DNA from: Jaapia argillacea MUCL 33604
Lineage: Eukaryota > Basidiomycota > Agaricomycetes > Jaapiales > Jaapiaceae
NCBI GenBank assembly: GCA_000697665.1
Contig: KL197720.1
Coordinates: forward strand, 62,456 to 126,455
Direction of reading: 5' to 3'
DNA length: 64,000 bases
Of this stretch, positions 10,811 through 21,652 are shown one piece after another. The first letter of the stretch is position 1, and each line of letters begins with the position of its first letter. The position numbers were made by a program, and so were the translations under genes. The notes below the pieces were generated by a model. It saw only the letters and a list, made by a program, of their open reading frames with translations. It made no database searches and was not told the origin of the DNA.

Positions 10811-13281
10811 TGGCTGAACAGTGTGCTAGTAGAACCATTACCTGTCTTATAGAGATAGGCAGTGACTAGCAGACTGAGACAAGAGTACAAGACAAGAGTG
10901 AGTGAGACAATAGAGTGAGCAGAGCATCAGTATAATCTGAGGGAAAGCAAGTCGCGCCAGCAATGAACAAGTATCAACAGCCACAACAAATAACAACAAC
11001 AACAGCCACAAATCCCACAACCATCCATGAAGGACCCAAGTCCTTACAACTGTGTTGTGTTCGGTACTCCAGACAAGTAATTTCCCATCTGGGGCGTAGA
11101 GAAGTCTGGTTCTCGGGTCATACTGTGCTTGAGAAAAATATTCTTGGGTAGCCGCCTTTACTTCGTCAACTATTGCCGCTCAGAGATTACTTTGAATCTA
11201 GGTGAGATTACTTGACTTGATTCTGTAATGGCGACTAATCAGGAGTATTCGTGAAGGATTGTGAGGAGATTGCGGAGTCAGAAGTTTAATGATTATATCA
11301 AGAATCTCTGATAGGACCATGTAGATAAGGGAGTACAGAATGATTAGGGTTTTGGGGGTAGTAATCATCACTGGGTAGTCGGTAATGGTTCAATGTAAAT
11401 TTGATTGCCGTAACAATGATGTGGTGGAATTCTACAAAGAATTCAACAAAACTCAGAGGGTCTGATCAGGATACAGGTATGTTTCTGATGAGTTCTGGTT
11501 CAGGGTTTCTGTTGTTTATGACAGGTCTAAGTTGAAAGACACATGGAGGTTTGTGGACTGGGGGTTCGTGATGAGGGTTGTGTGGGCAACTGGGATGGTA
11601 TCCTCCAGTTTCTGAACAGAGTGGTCATGCACAGGTTTGGTGTCAGTTACGGTAGTGTGGGTCATGTCCAATTCTGCTACACAAATGATTAGTGCAAGTT
11701 GGGTGTGGCCTTTCGGATTCTGGTGGGTTGATGTTGTTTAATATGTTATGTGGATGGCTTGAGCAATGGGGATGGTGACTGGTGTAGTTACAACAGGGGT
11801 TTTAGCAGGTTGGATGCTGTCAACATCCAGGACTTCTGTTGTTTCATGGAGACATTGTGGCAGACGATCAGGATTTAATCAATCTGTGACAGGGAATCTT
11901 GTAACCAATACGTATTGGGGTAAGGTCAGCTTGGGTAAACCATATGTGGTCAAGGTTGTAACTTCTTGGCGAGTCAGTAGAGTTGTTCCACTAGGTAGAT
12001 GAGTGTTGCGGCGAGTGTGGCTTTGATTGAAGCCAGTTTAATTGGTTTGGTGTTCGTCATACTTCCGTTGGATCTCTCGTATGTATTGATCAAGTCACAA
12101 TGCAAGATCAATGAATATGTCACTGAGGAATTGTCAGAAGAGAATGACGAACTGGGGCGTGTGGGTGGTATGATCACGGATCCTGACAGTGTTGGTATCG
12201 TAGAGTGAGTAGGGTTGGTAAGAGCTTGTCCAAGTGTTAGGAGTGCCTTAGCAACTAGTACTCAGGCTACAATCTTGAAGCTGTAGAGGATGACAAATGA
12301 GAGTGAACTGGTTGAAGGATACAACTAAAGTGCTGTATTGTTCAAGTGGACAAGCTACTGAATACAGAGTAGCTAGATGTCCTTATATACTACAGAGACA
12401 ATGGAAAGTTGAACAATGTACCAAGGACAATAATGAATGAGACAATGTACTTAGACAATGGCAAATGAGTTAAGGTTCATAGACAATGACGAAGGATAAT
12501 AGATATGGACAATAGAAAGAGAACAAAGAAATGGAGAACAATGACAAGGCTGTGACGGGGCTGTGCAGTCCAAGTCATTGTGTGCTAAAAATAGTACAAA
12601 GTCCAAAACCAGAAACAAATCATGTTAAGTATCATAGACAAGGGAAATGATATGAAAACGAATGAAGTCTGATAAATGAGAATGAAATACATACAATACA
12701 AATGAAAATGTACAAGTCCGAATGTGTTCACAATATAATATGACATACGGGTCTCACTATTTATACTTGTTTCACATTTATCATTGCTGCTCCCTCCATT
12801 TCATTGTTTCTTACTAAGCATCCAGTCTCTCCATAGGCTTCCTATGCTCTCTCTTAGTTCTACTCCTATACTTTGGACATTCTTCAACTCAGATCCTAGG
12901 GATTTTATTTCATTCTATCTCTCCTCTCTCCATGCATAACCTAGCTGTAGCAGAATAGATTCTTGTATACTGTGAATCCTATGGAGTCAAGGCCTGTCAC
13001 TGTGTAGATGTATTTAGAGAAATAGGGCAAACAAATATGAAGAACAGGAAACTGGAAACCAAGTAGTACAACAACTATAGAAAGAAAGTTGGATTGATAT
13101 GGGAAGAGTAGACTGGTGGAGAGAATCAAAACAACTACAATTATCAGACATATTCATGAGACATATTGAGAAATGAAATACAATGACAGAAGTTCTAAGG
13201 ACAGAATGTTCACAGTGAGGAGGGACATTCAAAAATTGTAGAAGTGGAATGGAGAGCCTTGAGGAGGCTGTTTTAGTGAGG
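10811..13281. other. AT-rich stretch, no gene recognised
   Basis: Open frames are short. The longest are 60-80 codons on either strand without recognisable motifs. A CAA/ACA-rich low-complexity patch lies near 10,970-11,010 and a run of 'gacaatg' words near 12,400-12,530. Some mobile-element decay product is likely. Confidence 0.35.
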
Positions 13282-13640
13282 CTAATAATGATTAAAACAA
13301 ATGTTAGTGAGTTTTACTTGCAAATAGAAGAATTGTACCATCAAATTATCCACAATGAGTAGATAGAGCCAATTTTCCTTGTCCTCCTTATCCATTTGAA
13401 AAACATCAACTTCAGTATAACTGTTCTCCACCAACTGCCTGGCATGAGAGACATAGCCAGATGAATTGTACTTCTTCACAGCTTTAGCAAATTTGTCAAT
13501 AAATCTCTCGCCAGAATACCAGAATGAATGCTCTGTAATGAGCAGAATGGCTAAAATAAATGTTAATAGAGTGAGAATGCCAAAGAAAATTTGAATTACC
13601 TGCAACACATTGTAAATAGAAAAGATTCTAAGAATCAAAG
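13282..13640 (-). other. Possible orphan exons resembling the tail of GTPase-family proteins
   Basis: On the minus strand a short exon-like piece (NLFYLQCV, near 13,612-13,638) is followed by a plausible 50-nt intron (GTAATT..TTTTAG). A longer open piece begins AILLITEHSFWYSGERF and ends near 13,285. The pattern of a hydrophobic stretch, EHSFW, a charged helix and a C-terminal acidic helix resembles the tail of some agaricomycete G-domain proteins. The GTPase gene at 15,504-16,786 lies on the same strand upstream, with the 78-bp array in between. These pieces could be its displaced C-terminal exons or a remnant of another paralog. The link is inference. Confidence 0.3.
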
Positions 13641-13844
13641 AAGTTCAAATGGTTAGCAACCAGATTATACTCAGAGTATAGTGTGGGTCTTACAGAAGAA
13701 ACACTGCCAAGCAGCCTAAATGTGGGCTGCAATATTGCAAGGGACTTGATCTAGAATATATTGTACCAGACCATTGGATAGTAGAAAATAATGTAAATGA
13801 GATGAAAAGTCTCATTCAAATTAACTGGGGTGAATACATACAGT

Positions 13845-15477
13845 CTAGATGAGAAAATAACAAGAAAAGAAGATCAGTTAATAATAAAACAGAAGTCATT
13901 GGCAACTTATGACTCACATGCTGAGGAAAGACAGAAGCAAGCAGACTCCAGTCAGCTGGCTATGAAACAGAAGTCATTGGCAACTTATGACTTGCCTCCT
14001 GATGAAAGACAGAAGCAAGAAGACTCCAGTCAGCTGGCTATGAAACAGAAGTCATTGGCAACTTATGACTCACCTTCTGATGAAAGACAGAAGCAAGCAG
14101 ACTTCAGTCAGCTGGCTATGAAACAGAAGTCATTGGCAACTTATGACTCACCTCCTGATGAAAGACAGAAGCAAGCAGACTCCAGTCAGCTGGNNNNNNN
14201 NNNNNNNNNNNNNNNNNNNNNNNNNNNNNNNNNNNNNNNNNNNNNNNNNNNNNNNNNNNNNNNNNNNNNNNNNNNNNNNNNNNNNNNNNNNNNNNNNNNN
14301 NNNNNNNNNNNNNNNNNNNNNNNNNNNNNNNNNNNNNNNNNNNNNNNNNNNNNNNNNNNNNNNNNNNNNNNNNNNNNNNNNNNNNNNNNNNNNNNNNNNN
14401 NNNNNNNNNNNNNNNNNNNNNNNNNNNNNNNNNNNNNNNNNNNNNNNNNNNNNNNNNNNNNNNNNNNNNNNNNNNNNNNNNNNNNNNNNNNNNNNNNNNN
14501 NNNNNNNNNNNNNNNNNNNNNNNNNNNNNNNNNNNNNNNNNNNNNNNNNNNNNNNNNNNNNNNNNNNNNNNNNNNNNNNNNNNNNNNNNNNNNNNNNNNN
14601 NNNNNNNNNNNNNNNNNNNNNNNNNNNNNNNNNNNNNNNNNNNNNNNNNNNNNNNNNNNNNNNNNNNNNNNNNNNNNNNNNNNNNNNNNNNNNNNNNNNN
14701 NNNNNNNNNNNNNNNNNNNNNNNNNNNNNNNNNNNNNNNNNNNNNNNNNNNNNNNNNNNNNNNNNNNNNNNNNNNNNNNNNNNNNNNNNNNNNNNNNNNN
14801 NNNNNNNNNNNNNNNNNNNNNNNNNNNNNNNNNNNNNNNNNNNNNNNNNNNNNNNNNNNNNNNNNNNNNNNNNNNNNNNNNNNNNNNNNNNNNNNNNNNN
14901 NNNNNNNNNNNNNNNNNNNNNNNNNNNNNNNNNNNNNNNNNNNNNNNNNNNNNNNNNNNNNNNNNNNNNNNNNNNNNNNNNNNNNNNNNNNNNNNNNNNN
15001 NNNNNNNNNNNNNNNNNNNNNNNNNNNNNNNNNNNNNNNNNNNNNNNNNNNNNNNNNNNNNNNNNNNNNNNNNNNNNNNNNNNNNNNNNNNNNNNNNNNN
15101 NNNNAAGCAAGCAGACTCCAGTCAGCTGGCTATGAAACAGAAGTCATTGGCAACTTATGACTCACCGGCTGATAGAAGAAAGAAGCAAGCAGACTCCAGT
15201 CAGCTAGCTATGAAACAGAAGTCATTGGCAACTTATGACTCACCCGCTGATGAAAGACAGAAGCAAGAAGACTCCAGTCAGCTGGATATGAAACAGAATT
15301 CATTGGCAACTTATGACTCACCAACTGATGAAAGATAGAAGCAAGCAGACTTCAGTCAGCTGGCTATAAAACAGAAGCCATCAGCAACTTATGACTCACC
15401 CACTAATGAAAGATAGAAGCAAGCAGACTCCAGTCAGCTGGCTATGAAACAGAAGTCATTGAAAACTTATGACTCAC
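13845..15477 (-). repeat. Tandem array of intron-like 78-bp units
   Basis: The unit is exactly 78 bp. Donor-like sites on the minus strand sit at 15,477, 15,399, 15,321, 15,243 and 15,165, then (after the gap) 14,151, 14,073, 13,995 and 13,917. All are in one register, 21 positions in total. Each unit reads GTGAGT..CTGAC..pyrimidine tract..CAG in 75 nt, with the branch-like A about 31 nt from the 3' end, then three nucleotides before the next GTGAGT. The spacers read, in minus order, TGG, TTG, CGG, CCG, (gap), GAG, AAG, GAG, CAT; other positions are nearly constant. One donor is GCAAGT, a tolerated variant, and one acceptor is TAG. The last unit ends in a different 73-nt intron-like sequence (13,845-13,917). 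On the plus strand the units read as a 26-residue repeat (KQKSLATYDS..), but two units there carry stops while splice-like signals persist. Confidence 0.85.
14194..15104. other. Assembly gap (911 N) inside the array
   Basis: A run of N interrupts the 78-bp array. The flanking units stay in register across it (17 periods between the donors at 15,477 and 14,151), so the gap would hold about 11.7 units if its size is right. Confidence 0.98.
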
Positions 15478-15503
15478 CTTGTGATCAATGAGGGAAGTGA
15501 ATA

Positions 15504-16786
15504 TCAGTATATCATTTCATCTTCATGGTCACCTACCCAATAGTGGGTATACATCATCAACATGTCATCCAATATCTTCTTATCCATATTCCCTTCACTC
15601 CCCACTCTTGATCGTCTACACATTCAATATGTCATCTCTGACATGAAGTATCATATTCTATGACTTGCTTACTGAATTGCTCTCTTGGTGCATAGCTTCA
15701 GATTGTTTGCCTCAGTTGTGATAAAGATTAGTTGTAAAGTGGTGTCATCAATAGCTGTCACTGTCTTGTCTGTAAGTTCTGGACACTGATTTAAGGGCTT
15801 ATTCATATCTACACAAATTCAACTTAATAACTTGCACAATATTGACTAATACACACACCTTGAAGGCAAACCCATTCTTTGGGAGGGTACTTTGCCTTCT
15901 TAAGTTGATTGAGATACTGCTGCTGAAATTTTTCAAGTGCAAATTGAGGTGCTTCTTTCCAAGCACTCTCAAGGTCTTGACCCTGTGATTTTAGCTCGTC
16001 CACAGCCTTTACTATTTGAGCATCAAATTTGGTGAAGATGGCAACCACAGGTACTACAATTCAACATTTTCTAAGCCATCAAATTGCTATCAACATTTTG
16101 CTCACTTACCATCTCCAGTTCCAATATCAAAGAATGACATCTCTGCAGCAGAAACTGGTCGATCCCCATCCAAGGGAATGCAATACCTATGGCCCAGATG
16201 CTCAATAACAAATAAAGCAAAATTTGGACAGAACAGAAGATTGAATACTAACCAAATGACATGCAGTCTATCCCTCAGTCTTCCGTAGGTAGCATACACA
16301 TCAATGAATTCCTTCACTGTTTGCAACTCATTCTCCGATCCTGCTTCAAAGCCTCGAGAGTCATGAAACACAAAATTACTACCAGGATAAGTAATTTGGT
16401 GCTGGATATCATGCTCTCCTCGCTATTAAGAAAAGTGGAAAACTTCATATGATATCACCAGAGTAATCTCCTTGCCTACCATGGTTGTTGGCTTTTTAAA
16501 CCAAGATGATCTCAACTGATCTCTGTCAGCAACCAAACGAAGACAAAGTACACTTAGCACATACCTTGTTCCCGTCGTGATCGTAAATGATGGGCTTGGT
16601 TCCAGGTTTTGCATTGCAAACCTTCTGAAGAATGGTTGTTTTACCGGCGTTGGCTCTCCCGATGATGAGGATCCGAAACTGGGGGCAATCCCTTTTGGCC
16701 TCGATGAAGTCAGAGTATGATGGGGTGGTTTCATCGAGGGGATCTGGATTGACGTTTGGGGCGGAATGGTCAGCGATATCAGCCAT
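15504..16786 (-). CDS. P-loop GTPase (AIG1/Era-like G-domain protein), 7 exons
   Basis: This is a GTP-binding protein of the G-domain family greatly expanded in agaricomycetes; its biological role is unknown. Exons: 16,786-16,565; 16,515-16,480; 16,422-16,253; 16,186-16,110; 16,053-15,859; 15,808-15,673; 15,615-15,504. The sum is 948 nt, in frame, giving 315 residues. The Walker A motif GRANAGKTT lies at about residues 43-51, HDSRGFEAGS is the switch/G3 segment (near 110), FTKFD is the G4-like motif, and DMNKP plus LQLIFITTEANN match the family's later part. The start is the first Met before FRILIIGR. It ends 27 nt upstream of the tandem intron-like array. An alternative is that exon 7 ends at 15,537 (GTAGGT) and splicing continues into the array. 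The first exon has normal gene composition while the rest is AT-rich like the repeat zone. Confidence 0.8.
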
Positions 16787-18423
16787 GGTCGACAGTAGAT
16801 GGCTCCGATGGAGTAGCGATCGAGGTGGATGGAGCTGGGAGGGTTGTGAGAGACGCGGCCAGGACCTCTGATCAGACGATTGGGGCTTCGTTTACCCACG
16901 TTCTTCCCCTCCCGTTGCCGACTTACAACCTGACGGGGACTAGCAAGAGGAGTTCGCTATGCAGGTGCGCATTAACACTCTCCTCGACTAATCATTACAT
17001 TTCCCATTCATGGATCATCGCTCCTAAACGGCTGAACGGCCAATGACCAACTTCCCTCCTCTCCAACTTCGAGGGACTCACACCCTCTGCATACCTTTCT
17101 TCAGTGGTACTCGATCTAATTTCAGTTCACCCCACCAGCCACATTTCACTGAACAGTTCCCACTTCGGTTCGGTCACCACCCTCGATGGAGTTGAAGTGC
17201 CAAGTATCTCGATATATCCCGACCGGTTTCGATCTTGCCACGCATTTACACACCCCTCTATCCTTATCGTTTCTCATGTTGCAGGCCCTTCACTTTACTT
17301 TTCAATCTCCAAACTCGACACCATCCTGACCGGCGTCCTCTTATCCTTTCAGACGCGACTATGATCCATCCGTGATGAGGCTCGGGACCTCATCGAAGAG
17401 ACTAGGGGATATCAAGTGCAACCTGATAGCAAGATTCCTGTCTCACTTTCGTTTTCATCCTCCCATCTCATTTAATATCTAATATGTCTGACTTCTTGCT
17501 TCAACAAGAGTCAAATCTGCAACTACAGTCTTCCCACCGCCTTCATCGTCACCTTGACACGATCATCGTCTCTGAGTTTCAAGTGGGTGGTTTTCTTATC
17601 AATATTTCGGGTGCCTTCGATTGTCTGATCCCTCCTAGAGACCTTGCTTCACGCGCTCTGGATGGGTGAATGGCGAGGGTTCATGAGTTGCGCATCGCAG
17701 GAAGCATTCAGCAGTGTTGCAAGTGTGTATTTGTGCGCACCCTCTTGCTTGAAGCCCCTCTCCCATCACATTAATTTCTTCCTCTCCCACCTTCCTTCTG
17801 CCCATTTCCCCTCTATCGCCTGCCTCGCTTCCTGGTCTTGCTCGAACGACACTGCTTTCCGAAGAACCTACATTCGTCGTTCGACCGCAACGTCAAGAAT
17901 TCAAGGAGAGATTGGAATTTGGACGAGTCCGTCTCCTTCATACAATTTTTTTGCCCTGTTGTCTCCATCCTGTGCTATCTTGTTTCATCGTTGGAATCGC
18001 GCGCTGGTGCACCCGTTCGATTACACGTTCGATGATATTCACTTGTGTTGTATGTTGGACATTCGCGATCCAATCCTTACCGTCCGAGTGCTATGTGTCG
18101 TATGTGAACGTGTCGCTTTCGGGTGGGGAAGTAATCATTTCTGCTCAGGATCCAAAGTACGGGTCAACAACACTACTGTCATTTCCCTACTTGTGCAATA
18201 CTTTCCATCAAATGTGTAACATTCAATCGGATGAAATGTGTCGTTACGCAAACCACCAAGTCAAAAACAACAGTTTGAGATCCAAAAGTTGGCCAATTCA
18301 TTGTCCTTTGCAGATGCCGGACGTCTCTAGAGGCGGAGGGCAAGAATTCGTAGGATACACAAGCCAAATGCGGATAACAAGGAATATTCACCCTTACTCC
18401 GGTGCCTTCCATCTCGCTTCAAG
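16787..18423. other. 1.6 kb without a supported gene
   Basis: This is the upstream region of the GTPase gene on the minus strand. Plus-strand open frames of 191 and 202 codons (17,644-18,219 and 17,912-18,520) overlap each other, have Ser/Cys/His-rich products and show no family motif or consistent splice pattern. The stretch is pyrimidine-rich, as promoter and 5' UTR regions in these fungi often are. Confidence 0.4.
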
Positions 18424-20956
18424 TCATGCCACGTGTTGCATCCCGCCCATATTCATTTTGCTCGTCGTCATCCCGGCTCGCAAGAGATTCGCACCCTCCG
18501 CCCCAGTAGAGGTGGCATGACGACCCCCATGTCCATCAACCCAATACGAGCGTGCTCCCGGTCCCTGAGCAGCAGCCACGATGTTATCCATACCGGTCAT
18601 CATCAACCCAGCCATCATATTCGTCATATTCGTTCGAGCGCGTATTCGCATCATCCCAATCTCGAATATGCACGCCTCGGTAAAATCTTTGTACGTTTGA
18701 GCTCGTTGTTGAGAGGCTGTGACGAAATACGATAAATCGTTCATGGCACAGGCTTCGGCCCATATCTTGCGCATACGCAGGGAGTAGAGTTCGCAAAGGG
18801 GCTGCGTTGGTGGCTTGTACTCCATGATAGGTCAAGGAAGATTCGAGGGATGAGGAAGCGATCACGTCGTGGTTGCATTCTTCACAAGCCAAAAAGCCCC
18901 TCTCGACACCCCACCATCTCCGACTGTTAACTTCGTTGCTGTTGGGACAGAGTGGTGTGTCGGCGTAGGTCCTGATATACCAAGACAGAACGATGAACTG
19001 GTCGAGATCGGCGGCAGCGCCAAGCTTGGCGATGTATGTAACGAAACGCCTAGAAGTTCGCTCAAAGGAACAAGCGCGAGTCGTGCCGGGTGGGTCGTGA
19101 TGGGGTACAGAATGTTCGCCAAACCGGTTGGCTCGGAGGAGACAATGACAACAAGCTGGACAGACGAAGCATCGCAGCCCGGGAGGACATACCACGCCCT
19201 GTGAACCAAACCACTCGCTGTGCACCGCGGGGAGGTGAGTACAACCGTAGCAGCTTCTCGCCACTGCCCGAAAGGTGCCTTGTTATCGATCATGAGGATC
19301 TATGCGAGTTTGATCTTCCAATCTGCTAGGTCACAGCTCCACGAGTTACCGGTACCATCTTGTCGCGTGACGACGCGCTGCACGAACTCGTTCGGATGAA
19401 GACTGAAGGCGATGTGTTCGTGATGGCAAGCGTCGCAGATGACCATTCCAGTAATTTGCTCTCGAGGAGTCCACCGTCTTCTCGACTGGGGCTGAACGGC
19501 ATTGGTGCCAGGACACGGCCATATGCCCGCATATTTGAAAGCGATGGCTTGGTAGAGCTGGTTCCACTGATCGTCGTTCGAATCCGCCGTCAAACCTCTC
19601 TGGATGGAGAGACACAATGGCCTCCAAACCCACTTCTCGCCGGCAGCAGGTTGCAACGGGCGAGCTCGGAACCGAGCTGAAATCTGCGCAGCGAGGATCT
19701 GATCCTCGGAACACGCTCCGCAGACCTGAAACTCCTTCATAGGTGTCACGGTGGTGAATTACCTAATAGTAATACCGCGACCTCCCTCCCTACCGCCTTC
19801 TCCACTACAATCGGGGATCTCAGGACAGGGCCCAGACACCCGGCCTCGGATGGATGTCGCCATAAACTGAGGATACGAGGAGTGTTAAAGTCGTGGGGTG
19901 TCCCAACAGGATCACGATCCTCCTTGAGGATCCGAACTGGATCTCGAAGCGACGACGGATGGATGTGCTCCATGTAGCAATCTGCGCAGATTTCGAAATC
20001 TGGAACGGATGGTATCACGAAACGAGCGCCCTATGTTCTTTTGACTCTTTTGAGGCAAATCATTAGCGCTCCTTCGAAGTATATGTCTTCTGACGGTGTG
20101 AGATCCTCGAATCGTGGCGGAAGTGAGAGATTTGCATGGGGTTCTCCGTTTGCAGAGGTCTCCCAACCTTCGCCGGGTTCGCCTGTATCGTTCTGGGAGA
20201 CTGGCGGAAGGTCTTGCTCTGAAGTGACTGGTGGAGGATGATTCGGAGGTGGATTTGGAGGAGGGGAGGGAAATTGTGTTGCGGGAGAATATGCCGCAGG
20301 ATGGGTAGCTCCATTGTCTCCGAATTGCGTCGGGTCTGAAGGTGGTAGATCTTGATACTCCTGTCAGGATCCTTGCTGAGGAATCGGAACGGGAGGTGGA
20401 CCATGATAATATTGCTCCGGAGATGCTGGTGGAGGTCGTTGGGATTGTTCCTGTGGTGGTGGAGGGGGGGAGGAGAGAACTGCGGGGGAATATACCGGAG
20501 GATGAGCAGGAAAATCAGGTGGTGGTGGTGGTGCAACACCTCTCGGAGGCGGAGAGTCCGTATGAGGATAGGCTGAGGGTAATCCGGATACCCAGGTTGA
20601 GGTTGTTCAACCTCTCCGCGCGGAGGAGGAGAAAGGCTAGGTGAAGAAGCGCCTTGCGGTGGACGGGGTGGAAGAGGAGGTCGTTGATGACTACGTGGAT
20701 GGTCGCATGGGATATCGATGTGGCGGTCTCGGTGAAGGTGAGCCATGTACGGGTGGCCAAGGTAGCAATGACAGGGAGGGGACTGGTGACCAGGTAATGT
20801 TACTACAGACGGCATCGGCATCGGAGACGATGGACATAGGGACGGGGACGCATTCTGAGCTAGGTGTGGGTTCCTCTTTGGCGGACGCTGTGGTCCTAGA
20901 GGATGGAGGGGCGGTGAAGGAACAGTCGAATGATAGTCAAACGGGTAACTGTTCAA
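18424..20956 (-). pseudogene. Cys-rich modular fungal protein of unknown function, decayed
   Basis: The product belongs to a fungal family built of repeated modules that pair a C-x2-C-[YH] motif (FEICADCYMEHI, VCPACCHCLL, VICDACHHEHI, LACEECNHDVI) with a W-C-DLA or CxF helix. Some members are labelled 'integral membrane protein' in fungal genomes. The order here is a Pro-rich N-terminus (start near 20,956), four or five modules, and the family's C-terminal helix CELYSLRMRKIWAEAC with a Met-rich, Gly-rich tail ending near 18,424. The frame is not continuous. There are frame changes near 20,570, 19,870, 19,200 and 18,840, and in-frame stops at 20,364-20,366 (TGA), 20,031-20,033 (TAG) and 19,300-19,302 (TAG). 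No introns that remove them could be found. Several nearby genes read cleanly, so true decay is more likely than sequencing error. Confidence 0.65.
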
Positions 20957-21652
20957 GTTGAATCCGCTCAGTGTCCGGGCGTTCCTCCTCCGAATATCTG
21001 TGGATATGCAGGGGTTAACGTTTTAGTACTCCAGATATATTTTGTCCTGGCACTCTTTCATCGCTCTGAAAAACTGCAAGAACTCACGAGAGACTATTTC
21101 TCCTCGACGCCCCACCTCGCCAACACTGCAACCTTGCTCCAGGGTGATTAATGCGACGTGCCTGGCCGACGGCCGAACGCTGAGCCCAGGTGGACTTTAG
21201 AGAACATGATGGAAGATGGTGGAATCAATATTCTCAGAGTCTAACATCTCAAGCCCTTTGTCATCAAATTCATCTTTCCCTCTTGTTGCCTTTGGTCTTC
21301 CTCGACCACATACTGAGTCTCTTTTGCGCCAATTTTAGACCGATATTGCTGTTCACTCGCATCCATATTCCACGCTCTTGTAAGTATCTTCGACGTTCGC
21401 AGTATACTATTCTCTAGTGTCGTTCCTCATGTGGTTTGAGGTTTGATCTATATATCCACTGGAAGCCAGCCATCCGAACTAATCTCAATCGGACCCGCTA
21501 TCAACAGTCAGGCTCTAATCCCGACCAGCCACGAGTTCTTGCTCGGCGATGGACGATAGGCGCTGCGCGATGATACTACTGATTGGCGCCCAGGAACCTG
21601 GGCAATGCGTGGGTTTACCACGACTTTCCTCCTCTTGCCTTCCACCATCAAC
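20957..21652. other. Divergent intergenic region
   Basis: Lies between the minus-strand pseudogene and the plus-strand GTPase gene. No open frame with recognisable content. A CT-rich tract precedes the GTPase start. Confidence 0.4.

Noticed and set aside
13830-15338. 502-codon plus-strand frame called as a protein-coding gene
   Set aside because: Two thirds of it is assembly gap, units near its end carry stops, and the constraint visible in the units fits splice signals on the other strand better.
17644-18520. Two overlapping plus-strand open frames of 191 and 202 codons
   Set aside because: They are in different frames over the same bases, with no family motif, no splice pattern and a composition expected from pyrimidine-rich non-coding DNA.
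20063-20956. 297-codon minus-strand frame rich in His and Pro taken as one protein
   Set aside because: Only the first part is the N-terminus of the decayed Cys-rich gene; the later part is out of frame with the family's real sequence (PPPPPDFPAHPP), so the open frame is not one protein.
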